The position numbers were made by a program, and so were the translations under genes. Under the pieces are notes generated by a model. It was not told the origin of the DNA. It did not search any database and was given only the letters and a program-made list of their open reading frames with translations. From NCBI GenBank assembly GCA_019694655.1, contig JAIBBN010000002.1, positions 310,001 through 374,000 on the forward strand: a stretch of 64,000 nucleotides of DNA, given 5' to 3'. Origin of the DNA: Leptospirales bacterium. Its GTDB lineage: Bacteria; Spirochaetota; Leptospiria; Leptospirales; Leptonemataceae. Below are positions 9,366 to 17,475 of this stretch, in pieces (the stretch's first letter is position 1; every line of letters starts with the position of its first letter).

Positions 9366-10460
9366 GTGGCAAAACGCTGGATGATCTATGGCGCCACCGG
9401 CTTCAGCGGCGTGCTGATCGCCGAGCGCGCCGTCGAACTCGGATTGGCGCCGATCCTGGCCGGCCGTGACGAGTCGAAACTTGCGCCGCTGGCGGAACGT
9501 CTTGGCCTGCAGTACTGCGCCTTCTCCCTTGATGACTCGCAGCGTATGGTTCGCGAAATCGAGGCGACCGCTCTGGTACTGCACTGCGCCGGTCCATTCG
9601 TACGAACCGCTCGGCCGATGCTTGAAGCCTGCATTGACGCCGGCGCAAGCTACATCGATATTACCGGCGAGATTCCAGTCTTTGAAATGGCCGACAGCCT
9701 GCATGAACGCGCCCGCGATCGTGGCGTCATGTTAATGCCTGGCGCCGGCTTCGATGTCTGCCCGACTGATTGCGCAGCGCTACGCGCCAGGCGATTGCTA
9801 CCGGATGCCGCCGAGATTTCACTGGCCTTTGTCGGGCAGGGCAGTCTCAGCGCCGGCACGGCGCGCAGTGCGCTCCTGCAGCTGCCGGAGGGCGGAAGAA
9901 TCCGGCGCGGCGGTCGTCTGATTCAGACCCCGCTGATGGCCCTGTCACGCACCATTGCCTTTGGCGCCGCTTTAGAGGTGCGCTGCTATTCGATTCCGTG
10001 GGGCGATCTTTTTACCGCGTCACGCAGCACCGGCGCCCAGGATATCACCGTCTACACTCATGCACCGTTCTTATCCGTAACAGCGGCTCGCGCGATTTCG
10101 CCATTTCGTAAACTGCTATCCGGCCCATGGCTGAGCGCTTCCCTGGAGTCCTTGCTGGCAGCAGCCTTGCCGGGCCCGGACGCCAGGACCCGCGAGACCG
10201 GTCAGACGCTGGTCTGGGCCGAGGCGCGCAACATTGAGGGCCGCAGCGCCGAGGTGCGGCTGGTAACGCGGGAAGCCTATTCCTTCACAGCCAGCTCTGC
10301 AATTGAAGCGGTGCGGCGCACCTTAGGCGGCCAGTTTCAGCCGGGCTATAAGACTCCAGCAAGCGTCTGGGGCGATGAGTTTGTACTCTCGATCAACGGT
10401 TCGCGCTACTTTACAATGGGTGAAAAAGATGATCCTACGTTGCAGAGCGGCGTCCAATAG
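9366..10460 (+). CDS. Saccharopine dehydrogenase-like / trans-acting enoyl reductase-type oxidoreductase
   Basis: About 364 residues. The N-terminal Rossmann fold has MIYGATGFSGVLIAERAVE followed by ILAGRDESKL. This is the NAD(P)-binding pattern of the saccharopine dehydrogenase-like family, which includes enoyl reductases acting in trans on lipids. Family features continue in VLHCAGPF, YIDITGE and MPGAGFDVCPTDC. The substrate is unknown. The start is uncertain: GTG 9366 is taken, ATG 9381 is the simplest alternative, and no good ribosome site distinguishes them. It is transcribed divergently from the helicase, and 105 bases separate the two starts. Confidence 0.8.
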   Translation: MAKRWMIYGATGFSGVLIAERAVELGLAPILAGRDESKLAPLAERLGLQYCAFSLDDSQRMVREIEATALVLHCAGPFVRTARPMLEACIDAGASYIDITGEIPVFEMADSLHERARDRGVMLMPGAGFDVCPTDCAALRARRLLPDAAEISLAFVGQGSLSAGTARSALLQLPEGGRIRRGGRLIQTPLMALSRTIAFGAALEVRCYSIPWGDLFTASRSTGAQDITVYTHAPFLSVTAARAISPFRKLLSGPWLSASLESLLAAALPGPDARTRETGQTLVWAEARNIEGRSAEVRLVTREAYSFTASSAIEAVRRTLGGQFQPGYKTPASVWGDEFVLSINGSRYFTMGEKDDPTLQSGVQ

Positions 10461-10500
10461 AACTGTGCTTTCCCTTCGCCTGGGGCCGGTGTACTAAATC

Positions 10501-11583
10501 ATGAAAATTCGCTGCGCCCTGGGCCTATTGATCCTGCTCTCAGCGGCGGCCCAGTCAGCCCAGTCTGGCCCGCAGGTTGGAACGCCAGCAGAGCAGTCCC
10601 CCTCATCGCCCGCGGCGGACAGCAGCACCCCAGGCGAAAGCAATCTACCGCCACCGGGCTTTGCCGAACAGGGTCAATTTGGCGACTACCTGGTAACGGA
10701 AAGCTCGCACCAACTCGACCAGATCGCCTGTGAGGAAAGCAGTTGTACGAAGCTCTATTTTAGCCAGGCGCGAATCGTCTCGGAGCTGGAACCGTTATTC
10801 CGGCAGCGCGCCGGTAGGATCCTGATCGATTTCGATGTCAGCCGACCGCGCTTGAATGATCCAGACCTGGAGACGCTGCGACCATTTTTGCGCGAAATTG
10901 CCGCGCGCGGCGGCAGGGTCATCGTCGAGCCAATTTCTATTGGCGTACGTGATGAATCCGGCGTTACTTTGCCAGTTGCGGCGGACCTCTTTGGAGTGGG
11001 CTACAACCTCGTTCAACGCATTTACAACTACTTCCACTACGACGCGATGGATGACTACCACGCCAAGGCCTTGACCAGCCCCACAGACGGTCGACTGCTG
11101 ATGCTCTACTTTGTTCACCGTTCCCTGGGCGACCCCTGTACATCGCTCTACTCGCGCTGCGATGTAATAGAGTACTTTGACCAGCAAATCTTTGATGATA
11201 CGCTATCGCGAGCTCTCGAAGACGCCCGTCAGAGCGGAAAGAGTGTGCGCGTTTCCTTCGAGCATACCCCGGCCCTGCTGCCTGAGGCGACTCTCGACGG
11301 CGAAACACTGGTCCGCATCGGCGCTTCAGCCAGGCTCTACAAATGGCTGGTAGCCAGCGGAGAAAATGAAACGCGCGAGCTGCCGCCGCCTGGATCGCGC
11401 TTCCTGCCGCTGGCGGCCGCCGTCGGCGCCATCAAGTATTCGCTGCAGGCCTATGATCTGGTACAGGCGCTGCGAATGTACTGGCCGGCCCGGAGTATGC
11501 GCGCCGAGGTTTACTACCAGCAGCAGGATGGCGAACGGCGACTGCAAAGCGTTGTGTTTTCACCGGCGGCGACGGAGCAATAG
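10501..11583 (+). CDS. Exported protein of unknown function
   Basis: A 360-residue protein that I do not recognise. It opens MKIRCALGLLILLSAAAQSA, a clear signal peptide, followed by about 35 residues rich in Ser, Pro, Glu and Gln that look disordered. The rest is a mixed alpha/beta domain. Four cysteines near residues 78-84 and 216-223 could form disulfides in the periplasm (CEESSC, DPCTSLYSRC). No lipobox cysteine is seen. It follows the oxidoreductase by 40 bases on the same strand. The facing gene, cysN, ends 43 bases away. Confidence 0.65.
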   Translation: MKIRCALGLLILLSAAAQSAQSGPQVGTPAEQSPSSPAADSSTPGESNLPPPGFAEQGQFGDYLVTESSHQLDQIACEESSCTKLYFSQARIVSELEPLFRQRAGRILIDFDVSRPRLNDPDLETLRPFLREIAARGGRVIVEPISIGVRDESGVTLPVAADLFGVGYNLVQRIYNYFHYDAMDDYHAKALTSPTDGRLLMLYFVHRSLGDPCTSLYSRCDVIEYFDQQIFDDTLSRALEDARQSGKSVRVSFEHTPALLPEATLDGETLVRIGASARLYKWLVASGENETRELPPPGSRFLPLAAAVGAIKYSLQAYDLVQALRMYWPARSMRAEVYYQQQDGERRLQSVVFSPAATEQ

Positions 11584-11626
11584 AGTGATTGCCATTTGAG
11601 TTCGCGGCGCACGGCAGCGTTGCGGT

Positions 11627-12877
11627 TTAGAGCCCTTCGACGATCATTCCGGCAGCTTCCGTATTGTTGCTGCGTTCATCAATGAGAATGAAGGAACCGG
11701 TGCGACGGTTTTCGGCGTAGGCGTCGAAACACAATGGCTCGGAACAGCGGATTGTCACCGCGCCAAGATCATTCAGTCGCAATTCCTCAGAGCCTGGACC
11801 ATCGCGAAGCGCGTGCAGATCGACGGTGGAATCTATGGAGCGAACAACCGCTCGCACCCGGCGCGTAGTATGCTGCAGGAGAAAACGCGATCCAGGGACA
11901 AGGCGCTGTTCGCTCATCCAGCAGATGCGCGCCTGAAATTCCTGAGACACGACTGGCGGGCGAGCAGCTTCGGCTATCATCGCCCCGCGCCCGGCGTCAA
12001 TGTCGTCTGCCAGGCGCAATGCAATTGACTGAGGTGCGCGCGCTTCCGCCAGCTCGCTGCCAGAAAAATCAACCGACTCTACGGTGCTGGCAATTCCAGC
12101 CGGTAATACCACAACCGCATCGCCGGGGCGAAAGGCCCCGCCGGCAATGCGCCCGGCAAAGGCCCGATAGTCGCGGTATTCGGCGCTCTGTGGCCGAAGC
12201 ACATACTGCACTGGCAGGCGCGCCGCTTTCAGGCTCTCTTCATCTTGCAGTTCGACAGTCTCCAGGTGTTCCAGCAGCGCCGGTCCCTGATACCAGGGCA
12301 TTCGCGAGGAACGCGAGGCGATGTTTTCGCCGTCCACTGCAACAATGGGTATGGCCAGTACATCGGGAAGCCCCAGCGCTTCGCTGACTGCAGCAAATTG
12401 CTGCCGAATGGTCTGGAATTCGGACTCGCTGTAATCGACCAGATCCATCTTGTTCACACAAAGGACGAGGTGTCGGATGCCGAGCAACGCTGCGATGTAG
12501 GCGTGGCGCCGCGTTTGTTCGACGATTCCGCTGCGTGCATCGAGCAACAGCAGGGCGAGATGCGCAGTGGAGGCGCCGGTTACCATATTGCGCGTGTACT
12601 GTACATGACCTGGCGTATCGGCAATGATGAACTTGCGGCGCGGCGTTGAAAAATACTTATAAGCAACATCAATTGTGATGCCCTGTTCGCGCTCTGCGCG
12701 CAGCCCGTCGGTGAGCAGGGCAAGATTGACGCGCTCTTCGCCGGAGTGTTCTCGACTGCGCTCCAGCGCCTCAAGTTGGTCGGCCTGAATTGCCTGGGTG
12801 TCGTAGAGCAGGCGCCCGATCAGCGTGCTTTTTCCGTCGTCAACGCTGCCGCAGGTTAAGAATCGGAGCAATTCCAT
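11627..12877 (-). CDS. cysN: Sulfate adenylyltransferase, GTPase subunit
   Basis: GTP-hydrolysing subunit of ATP sulfurylase. With CysD it makes adenosine 5'-phosphosulfate (APS) from sulfate and ATP. The 416-residue protein has an EF-Tu-like G domain: P-loop GSVDDGKSTLIGRLL, switch II DTPGHVQYTRNMVTGAS and the guanine motif NKMD. Beta-barrel domains follow. It ends without an APS kinase domain, so it is a stand-alone CysN rather than a CysNC fusion. That fits the APS-reductase type of CysH next door. ATG 12877 lies 2 bases after the cysD stop. An in-frame TTG overlapping that stop is less likely. Confidence 0.95.
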   Translation of the reverse strand: MELLRFLTCGSVDDGKSTLIGRLLYDTQAIQADQLEALERSREHSGEERVNLALLTDGLRAEREQGITIDVAYKYFSTPRRKFIIADTPGHVQYTRNMVTGASTAHLALLLLDARSGIVEQTRRHAYIAALLGIRHLVLCVNKMDLVDYSESEFQTIRQQFAAVSEALGLPDVLAIPIVAVDGENIASRSSRMPWYQGPALLEHLETVELQDEESLKAARLPVQYVLRPQSAEYRDYRAFAGRIAGGAFRPGDAVVVLPAGIASTVESVDFSGSELAEARAPQSIALRLADDIDAGRGAMIAEAARPPVVSQEFQARICWMSEQRLVPGSRFLLQHTTRRVRAVVRSIDSTVDLHALRDGPGSEELRLNDLGAVTIRCSEPLCFDAYAENRRTGSFILIDERSNNTEAAGMIVEGL

Positions 12878-12879
12878 AG

Positions 12880-13782
12880 TCAAAAATACCCGCTGCGTTT
12901 GCGATCTTCCATCGCTGTTTCTGATCGGCGGTCATCGAGCCGGGCGCCGCGTTCGGTGATGCCCGAAGACAGGTTTTCGCGAATGATATCGTCCAGATCT
13001 TGAGCGTTGGACTCCACCGCCGCCGTGCAGGTCATGTCGCCGACCGTACGAAAGCGAACGCTTCGCTCCTCAACCTCATCGCCTGGATCAATCCGCACAA
13101 ATTCGCTGATCGGAAAGAGCTGGCCGTCGCGTCGAATTACCTGTCGCTTATGCGTGAAGTAGAGCGACGGTACGGCAATCCCCTCGCGCTGGATGTACAT
13201 CCAGACATCGAGCTCCGTCCAGTTGGATAGCGGAAATACGCGCACATTCTCGCCGGGATGCACCCGTCCGTTGTAGTTACTCCACAACTCAGGGCGTTGC
13301 AATTTTGGATCCCATTCGCCAAACTCGTTGCGTACCGAAAAAACGCGCTCCTTGGCGCGCGCCTTTTCCTCGTCGCGGCGACCGCCGCCCAGGCAGCAGT
13401 CCAGTCGCAGCTCTTCGATGGCCTCCAGCAGCGTAACGGCCTGGATGGCATTGCGACTGGGAAACTTGCCGGCTTCTTCTCGCGCTGTACCGCGATCGAT
13501 CGAGGCCTGCACCAGCCGAACCAGCAGACGGGCGCCCGACTCTCTGACCAGCGCGTCGCGAAATTCAAGGGCCTCGGGGAAGTTGTGGCCGGTATCGATG
13601 TGCAGCAGCGGGAAGGGAAAGGCCGCCGGAAAGAAGGCCTTCCGGGCAAGGTGGACCATGCAAATGGAGTCCTTACCACCCGAAAAAAGCAAGGCCGGTC
13701 GCTCAAACTGGGCCGCCGCCTCGCGCAAGATATGAATGGATTCAGCCTCAAGTAAATCCAGAGAACTCAGGCTACGGCCCAT
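12880..13782 (-). CDS. cysD: Sulfate adenylyltransferase, small subunit
   Basis: Catalytic ATP sulfurylase subunit, transferring AMP from ATP to sulfate. The 300-residue protein aligns by eye with enterobacterial CysD: LEAESIHILREAAAQF, the PP-loop LLFSGGKDSICMVHLARKAF, HIDTGHNFPEALEFRD, the RDE region GGGRRDEEKARAKERVFS, and LSNWTELDVWMYI. The ATG at 13782 is preceded by GGGGA at a good distance and gives the usual length. A GTG at 13809 would add nine residues. It is the first gene of a cysD-cysN operon driven from the divergent sulfur promoter at 13783-13943. Confidence 0.95.
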   Translation of the reverse strand: MGRSLSSLDLLEAESIHILREAAAQFERPALLFSGGKDSICMVHLARKAFFPAAFPFPLLHIDTGHNFPEALEFRDALVRESGARLLVRLVQASIDRGTAREEAGKFPSRNAIQAVTLLEAIEELRLDCCLGGGRRDEEKARAKERVFSVRNEFGEWDPKLQRPELWSNYNGRVHPGENVRVFPLSNWTELDVWMYIQREGIAVPSLYFTHKRQVIRRDGQLFPISEFVRIDPGDEVEERSVRFRTVGDMTCTAAVESNAQDLDDIIRENLSSGITERGARLDDRRSETAMEDRKRSGYF

Positions 13783-13835
13783 TGCAAGGTCCCCGATCAG
13801 TTCAGCCACGGTCCGACCAGCGTTTGCATGCGGAT

Positions 13836-13841
13836 ATTGTA
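13836..13841 (-). promoter_or_regulatory. cysD: Likely -10 element of the cysDN promoter
   Basis: On the minus strand the sequence reads TACAAT, five of six matches to the bacterial -10 consensus, about 54 bases before the cysD start. No good -35 sits at the standard distance. The conserved word ATTACCAGGAAT lies 20 bases further upstream, where a -35 element and a regulator would be expected. A promoter without a consensus -35 would suit an activator. Confidence 0.4.
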
Positions 13842-13860
13842 GTCAAACAATTCATACCAA

Positions 13861-13926
13861 ATTACCAGGAATACGCAATCGATCTCTTGACGGAGTCGCC
13901 ACCATTCCTGGTATGACACCAGGATA
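13861..13926. promoter_or_regulatory. Putative sulfur-regulon operator between cysD and cysH
   Basis: Three related elements lie in the divergent promoter region. ATTACCAGGAAT is at 13861-13872, its inverted partner ATTCCTGGTAT is at 13904-13914, and a third half-site ACCAGGATA is at 13918-13926. The first two are mirror images over 9 bases. The identical 12-mer recurs in front of the sulfite reductase gene at 42027-42038. Position over both promoters suggests a transcription factor site. The cognate protein is not encoded nearby. Confidence 0.6.
13887..13917 (+). promoter_or_regulatory. cysH: Possible cysH promoter
   Basis: TTGACG at 13887-13892 resembles a -35 element, and TATGAC at 13912-13917 resembles a -10, with a rather long 19-base spacer. 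The inverted operator copy ATTCCTGGTAT occupies the spacer and the -10, so a bound regulator would interfere with or remodel this promoter. The cysH ATG follows 26 bases later. Confidence 0.35.
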
Positions 13927-13943
13927 AGCGAGAAACTCAGGCC

Positions 13944-14660
13944 ATGCAAGGCAATGCCATCCACGACGTCGAGAGTTTGAACCAGCGCTTTCAAAAAGAG
14001 CCGCCACAGTCGCTGGTTGCCTGGGGCCTGGAGCAATTTGGTCGTCACATCTCCCTGGCCTGTAGCCTGGGAATGGAAGATGTCGCCCTGGTTCATATGC
14101 TCTGCAGCATTGACCGCACGGCGCGCATCTTCGTCCTCGATACGGGACGCCTTCATGAATCGACCTATGAGACAATGGAAGCTCTGCGCAGCAAGTACGC
14201 CATCGACTTTGAGCTTTACTTTCCAGAAGCGGCGGCCGTAGAGCAGCTGGTGCGCGAGAAAGGCGCCTATTCCTTTTACCAGTCGGTGGAAAATCGTAAG
14301 CAGTGCTGCCAGATTCGTAAGGTAGCGCCGCTGCAGCGAGCGCTACAGGGAGCGGAGGCCTGGTTCACAGGTCTGCGTCGGGAACAAAGTCAGGGCAGGG
14401 CTGAAACCTTGCTGGTGGAACGCGACGACGCTCATGGCGGAATTCTCAAACTCAACCCGCTTGCCTACTGGTCGCTGACGCAGCTCCAGCAATTCATAGA
14501 CGAGAATCGAATCCCGCTGCACCCCTTGCATCGTCGCGGATATCCAAGCATTGGCTGCGAACCGTGCACGCGGGCCGTAGAACCAGGCGAAGATCTTCGC
14601 GCCGGACGCTGGTGGTGGGAGTTGGACAACAAAGAATGCGGTTTACACACAAAAAGTTGA
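13944..14660 (+). CDS. cysH: Assimilatory adenylyl-sulfate (APS) reductase
   Basis: Reduces activated sulfate to sulfite with thioredoxin or glutathione electrons. The 238-residue protein shows the PP-loop-derived region SLACSLGMEDVALVHML, VLDTGRLHESTYETME, the substrate motif FTGLRREQSQGRAE and the C-terminal ECGLH redox cysteine. Two cysteine pairs, C121-C122 (KQCCQIRK) and C205-x2-C208 (GCEPCTRA), are the 4Fe-4S ligands that mark APS reductases. PAPS reductases lack them. The absence of an APS kinase domain in CysN agrees. It heads a cysH-cobA operon, and the cobA ATG at 14636 lies inside the cysH 3' end. Confidence 0.93.
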   Translation: MQGNAIHDVESLNQRFQKEPPQSLVAWGLEQFGRHISLACSLGMEDVALVHMLCSIDRTARIFVLDTGRLHESTYETMEALRSKYAIDFELYFPEAAAVEQLVREKGAYSFYQSVENRKQCCQIRKVAPLQRALQGAEAWFTGLRREQSQGRAETLLVERDDAHGGILKLNPLAYWSLTQLQQFIDENRIPLHPLHRRGYPSIGCEPCTRAVEPGEDLRAGRWWWELDNKECGLHTKS

Positions 14661-15472
14661 AAGCGCATCGGGAAACAAAAAGCTCCGGGCCGGCAGTAAG
14701 TCTGGTAGGCGCTGGCCCGGGGGACCCGGAATTGCTGACGCTTCGCGCGCTTCGCCGATTGCAGGAAGCTGATGTTGTGCTCTATGATCGACTGATTTGC
14801 ATCGATGTTCTGAAGCTGGCGCAACAGGCCACGCTGGTGCCGGTGGGGAAAAAGCCGGGCCGCGCCGGCGCCCTGCGGCAAGATCGGATCTGCCGACTGT
14901 TGATTCGCTATGCAAGCGCCGGTTTTCGCGTTGTCCGACTCAAAGGCGGCGATCCGTTTGTATTTGGGCGCGGAGGCGAGGAAGCGCTGGCGCTCAGCGC
15001 AGCCGGAATCGACTTTGAAGTGGTACCCGGCGTAAGCAGCTTTTACGCCGCACCGGCCGCCGCAGGCATTCCGATTACGCACCGCGGTCTGGCCGGAGGG
15101 TTTGCGGTCTTTACAGCTCAACAGGCCGAAGGCAATGCGGCGCCGCCGTGGCAGGCGGCCGTGCAGATGCCCACAGCGGTTTTCGTAATGGGCGCCACGG
15201 CGCTGTCGGAAATCACGCGGCAACTGATCCTGCACGGCAGATCCCCGGAAACGCCAGCGGCGCTGATATCACGGGCCACCTGGCCGGACCAAGAGGTGAT
15301 CTGCGGCAGTCTGGATACGATTGCAGCGCTGGCAGCAGAGGCGCAATCGCCGGCCTGCCTGATCGTTGGAGAGGTCGTTGCGCTGCGTGCGAAAATTCTC
15401 GGCCTCGAGGGCGAAAACGACATCGCAACGGATATCGCTCAAACCGGCGGCGGATACTTGTTGGGTGCGTAG
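14636..15472 (+). CDS. cobA: Uroporphyrinogen-III C-methyltransferase
   Basis: SUMT methylates uroporphyrinogen III at C2 and C7 with SAM to give precorrin-2, precursor of siroheme and B12. The roughly 278-residue protein has SLVGAGPGDPELLTLRALR, VLYDRLI, RLKGGDPFVFGRGGEEAL and VVPGVSSFYAAPAAAGIPIT, all diagnostic. It has no CysG-type oxidase/ferrochelatase domain, so those steps must be encoded elsewhere. It overlaps cysH by 25 bases. A TTG at 14657 is an alternative start. Siroheme is the cofactor of the reductase at 39689-41965, so this gene fits the sulfate pathway. The 3' end overlaps the convergent epimerase gene by 34 bases. Confidence 0.93.
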   Translation: MRFTHKKLKAHRETKSSGPAVSLVGAGPGDPELLTLRALRRLQEADVVLYDRLICIDVLKLAQQATLVPVGKKPGRAGALRQDRICRLLIRYASAGFRVVRLKGGDPFVFGRGGEEALALSAAGIDFEVVPGVSSFYAAPAAAGIPITHRGLAGGFAVFTAQQAEGNAAPPWQAAVQMPTAVFVMGATALSEITRQLILHGRSPETPAALISRATWPDQEVICGSLDTIAALAAEAQSPACLIVGEVVALRAKILGLEGENDIATDIAQTGGGYLLGA

Positions 15473-16455
15473 GATCTTATCAGAGCTTCGGCAGTTGCCA
15501 CCGGCGCCTGCCAGCCAAACTGACGACGAAATCGAGAATCATCAACCCACAGCGAATCGCAGAGTCGACGGATGGCGTAGTTGCTGAATGGGATACTGCG
15601 TCCGCTAAACTTTTCAAGCAGGTCGCCGGCGCGACCAAGCGTCCGCAGGCCAGGGGCGGGCAAAGGAAAGAGCCGGGCAGGACGCTGGAGAGCGGCAGCC
15701 AGCATTCGAATCAACTGTGGCGTAGAAAAGTCCTCCGCATCGCGCAACAGATACACCCCTGAGCCAAAGCGCGTCGCGCCCAGCAATGCAACCAATGCAC
15801 TGGCCAGGTTTTCTACGTAGAGCACAGAGCGCCTGTTGCGGATGCTGGCCAGTGGCAGCGGCAAACCGCGTTCAATCAACGAGGCCAAACGTTCCAGATT
15901 GCCGCGCCCGCCCGTTCCATACAACATCGGCGGACGAACGATCGCTACGGGCAGGCGACGCTTCTGCTGAAGTCGAAGGAGGATGCGGTCTGCGGCCAGC
16001 TTGCTCCGACCGTAGGCGCTGTCCGGATGTTCGGGATAGCGCTCATCAATTGCGACTTCGCTACTGGAAGCAGCGGCGTGCAACGAACTCAAGGCAGTGA
16101 AACGACCTACGCCGCTGCGAATGCTGGCCTGCGCAAGGAGTTCCAGGCCGTGCACATTGACCCGCTGAAAATCTGATTCCATGGACGCCGCGTCGCGGTC
16201 CAAAACATGAACATGGGCGGCCAGGTGCAATACCTGCTGGCAACCGCGCAGCAACGCACGGCCGTCGCGCAATTCCTCAAGCGGACCACAGTGGACAACC
16301 TCGATATCCGCCGGATATTCGCGCTCCGCCGGCCGGCGCAGGGCAAGGCGCAAACGGAAGCCGGCCCGCCAGAGCGCCGGCACAATGCTGCGCCCGACGA
16401 AGCCGCTGGCGCCGGTGATCAATACTCGATCGCTGCGTTTCGTCCGCTGTCCCAC
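15439..16455 (-). CDS. NAD-dependent epimerase/dehydratase (extended SDR)
   Basis: A 338-residue extended short-chain dehydrogenase/reductase. The N-terminal Rossmann motif is ITGASGFVGRSIVPAL. LHLAAHVHV, a serine-containing SSLHAAA and YGRSKLAADRILL (catalytic Tyr-x3-Lys) follow, then IVRPPMLYG. These are the hallmarks of nucleotide-sugar epimerases and related sterol/cinnamyl-type reductases. The substrate cannot be told from sequence. The C-terminus is variable and ends in a short Pro-rich tail. The last 34 bases overlap the end of cobA on the opposite strand. The rhomboid gene lies upstream on the same strand, with 47 bases between. Confidence 0.82.
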   Translation of the reverse strand: MGQRTKRSDRVLITGASGFVGRSIVPALWRAGFRLRLALRRPAEREYPADIEVVHCGPLEELRDGRALLRGCQQVLHLAAHVHVLDRDAASMESDFQRVNVHGLELLAQASIRSGVGRFTALSSLHAAASSSEVAIDERYPEHPDSAYGRSKLAADRILLRLQQKRRLPVAIVRPPMLYGTGGRGNLERLASLIERGLPLPLASIRNRRSVLYVENLASALVALLGATRFGSGVYLLRDAEDFSTPQLIRMLAAALQRPARLFPLPAPGLRTLGRAGDLLEKFSGRSIPFSNYAIRRLCDSLWVDDSRFRRQFGWQAPVATAEALIRSYAPNKYPPPV

Positions 16456-16502
16456 AGCGTCACAGGATCGACGACAGGTTATCTGTCAGCTTCATCGCCG
16501 AA

Positions 16503-17369
16503 TTAGCGGTAGATTACAATATAGCGTCCGCTGAGCGGATCAAAGTAGATGCGCTTGCGCGGCGACTGTTGCGGGCCGTCGCCTGGCATCGGGTTGATTA
16601 CCTTCTCATGGGGATGGGCGTTTTCGCGCCACGGATTGTTGCGCTGCCCAAAGCCCGCCCAGCCGTCGGCGCCTCGATTGCGCAGAATCTCCTCGCGCGG
16701 ATCAACGCCGCGAGCGTCATTCCACTGTCGATGTTGCGCTTCAATGCGTTCCTCCATCCAGCTGCGACTGATTGCCAGCCAGGTATAGATCGCTCCGCCA
16801 ATCAAGCCGCCGAGATGTCCCAGGTGGGAAATGCCGGGCAACATGCCGCTGAAGGCAAATCCGACGGAGAGCAAACCGATCAGCAGCGCGGCGGTGCGCG
16901 CCCGTACCGGGAAGAAAAAGACCAGCATCATCGAATTGGGGTGCAGAATTGCAATCGCGCCAAGCAGTCCAAGCAGGGCGCCAGAAGCGCCGACCGTCGG
17001 AACCTCAGGAAGGCTTCCGGAGAGCATCGGCTGAAAGAAGGCCACCGCAAGCGAGCCCAGAATGCCGGAGAAAAAATACAATCCCAGGAAGCGCGCCGTG
17101 CCAATTCCGCGTTCCAGCACGCTGCCAATGCTCCAGACGCCAATCATGTTAAAGGCCAGATGTAACAAGCCTCCATGCAGGAAGATGCTGGTCAAAGGTT
17201 GCCAGAAGGCGCCGCGCCAGAAGTGATCCGGGACCAGACCAAAGGTCTGAAATACGGCCTGGCCGCTTCCCGATGCGGGCGATAGGACCAGGAAGCTGAT
17301 CAAGAAGATCGCTACGTTCAGATAGACCAGTAGCCTGGTGGCCGGCGGAGCGCCCGAAAAGGATCGCAT
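16503..17369 (-). CDS. Rhomboid family intramembrane serine protease
   Basis: A polytopic protease that cuts transmembrane substrates within the bilayer. The 288-residue protein has about six hydrophobic segments between residues 10 and 200. The family motifs are all present: FLHGGLLHLAFNM in the TM2 region, the nucleophile in VGASGALLGLLG (the Ser of GASG) and the catalytic His in HLGHLGGLIGGAIY. The cytoplasmic C-terminal tail of about 85 residues is charged and Pro/Arg-rich, ending in FDPLSGRYIVIYR. Strong GAGGAG lies just upstream of the ATG at 17369. Its target is unknown. Confidence 0.93.
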   Translation of the reverse strand: MRSFSGAPPATRLLVYLNVAIFLISFLVLSPASGSGQAVFQTFGLVPDHFWRGAFWQPLTSIFLHGGLLHLAFNMIGVWSIGSVLERGIGTARFLGLYFFSGILGSLAVAFFQPMLSGSLPEVPTVGASGALLGLLGAIAILHPNSMMLVFFFPVRARTAALLIGLLSVGFAFSGMLPGISHLGHLGGLIGGAIYTWLAISRSWMEERIEAQHRQWNDARGVDPREEILRNRGADGWAGFGQRNNPWRENAHPHEKVINPMPGDGPQQSPRKRIYFDPLSGRYIVIYR

Positions 17370-17475
17370 AGTAACTCCTCAAAATACTAAAGCAAAACGT
17401 GCACCGAAGAGCAAGCGGCCAAATTGCGCTTTTCGCCGCCAATCAAGTCTGACGACCTGCAATTTTGTCTTTCAG

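Noticed and set aside
9261-9704. N-terminal 148 residues of the longest helicase reading frame
   Set aside because: They overlap the divergent oxidoreductase gene and show no helicase motifs. The ATG at 9260 gives the standard N-terminus.
12285-12305. ATACCAGGGCATTC resembling the sulfur operator
   Set aside because: It lies within cysN coding sequence and matches only the core ACCAGG. It is not a mirror pair and is not near a promoter.
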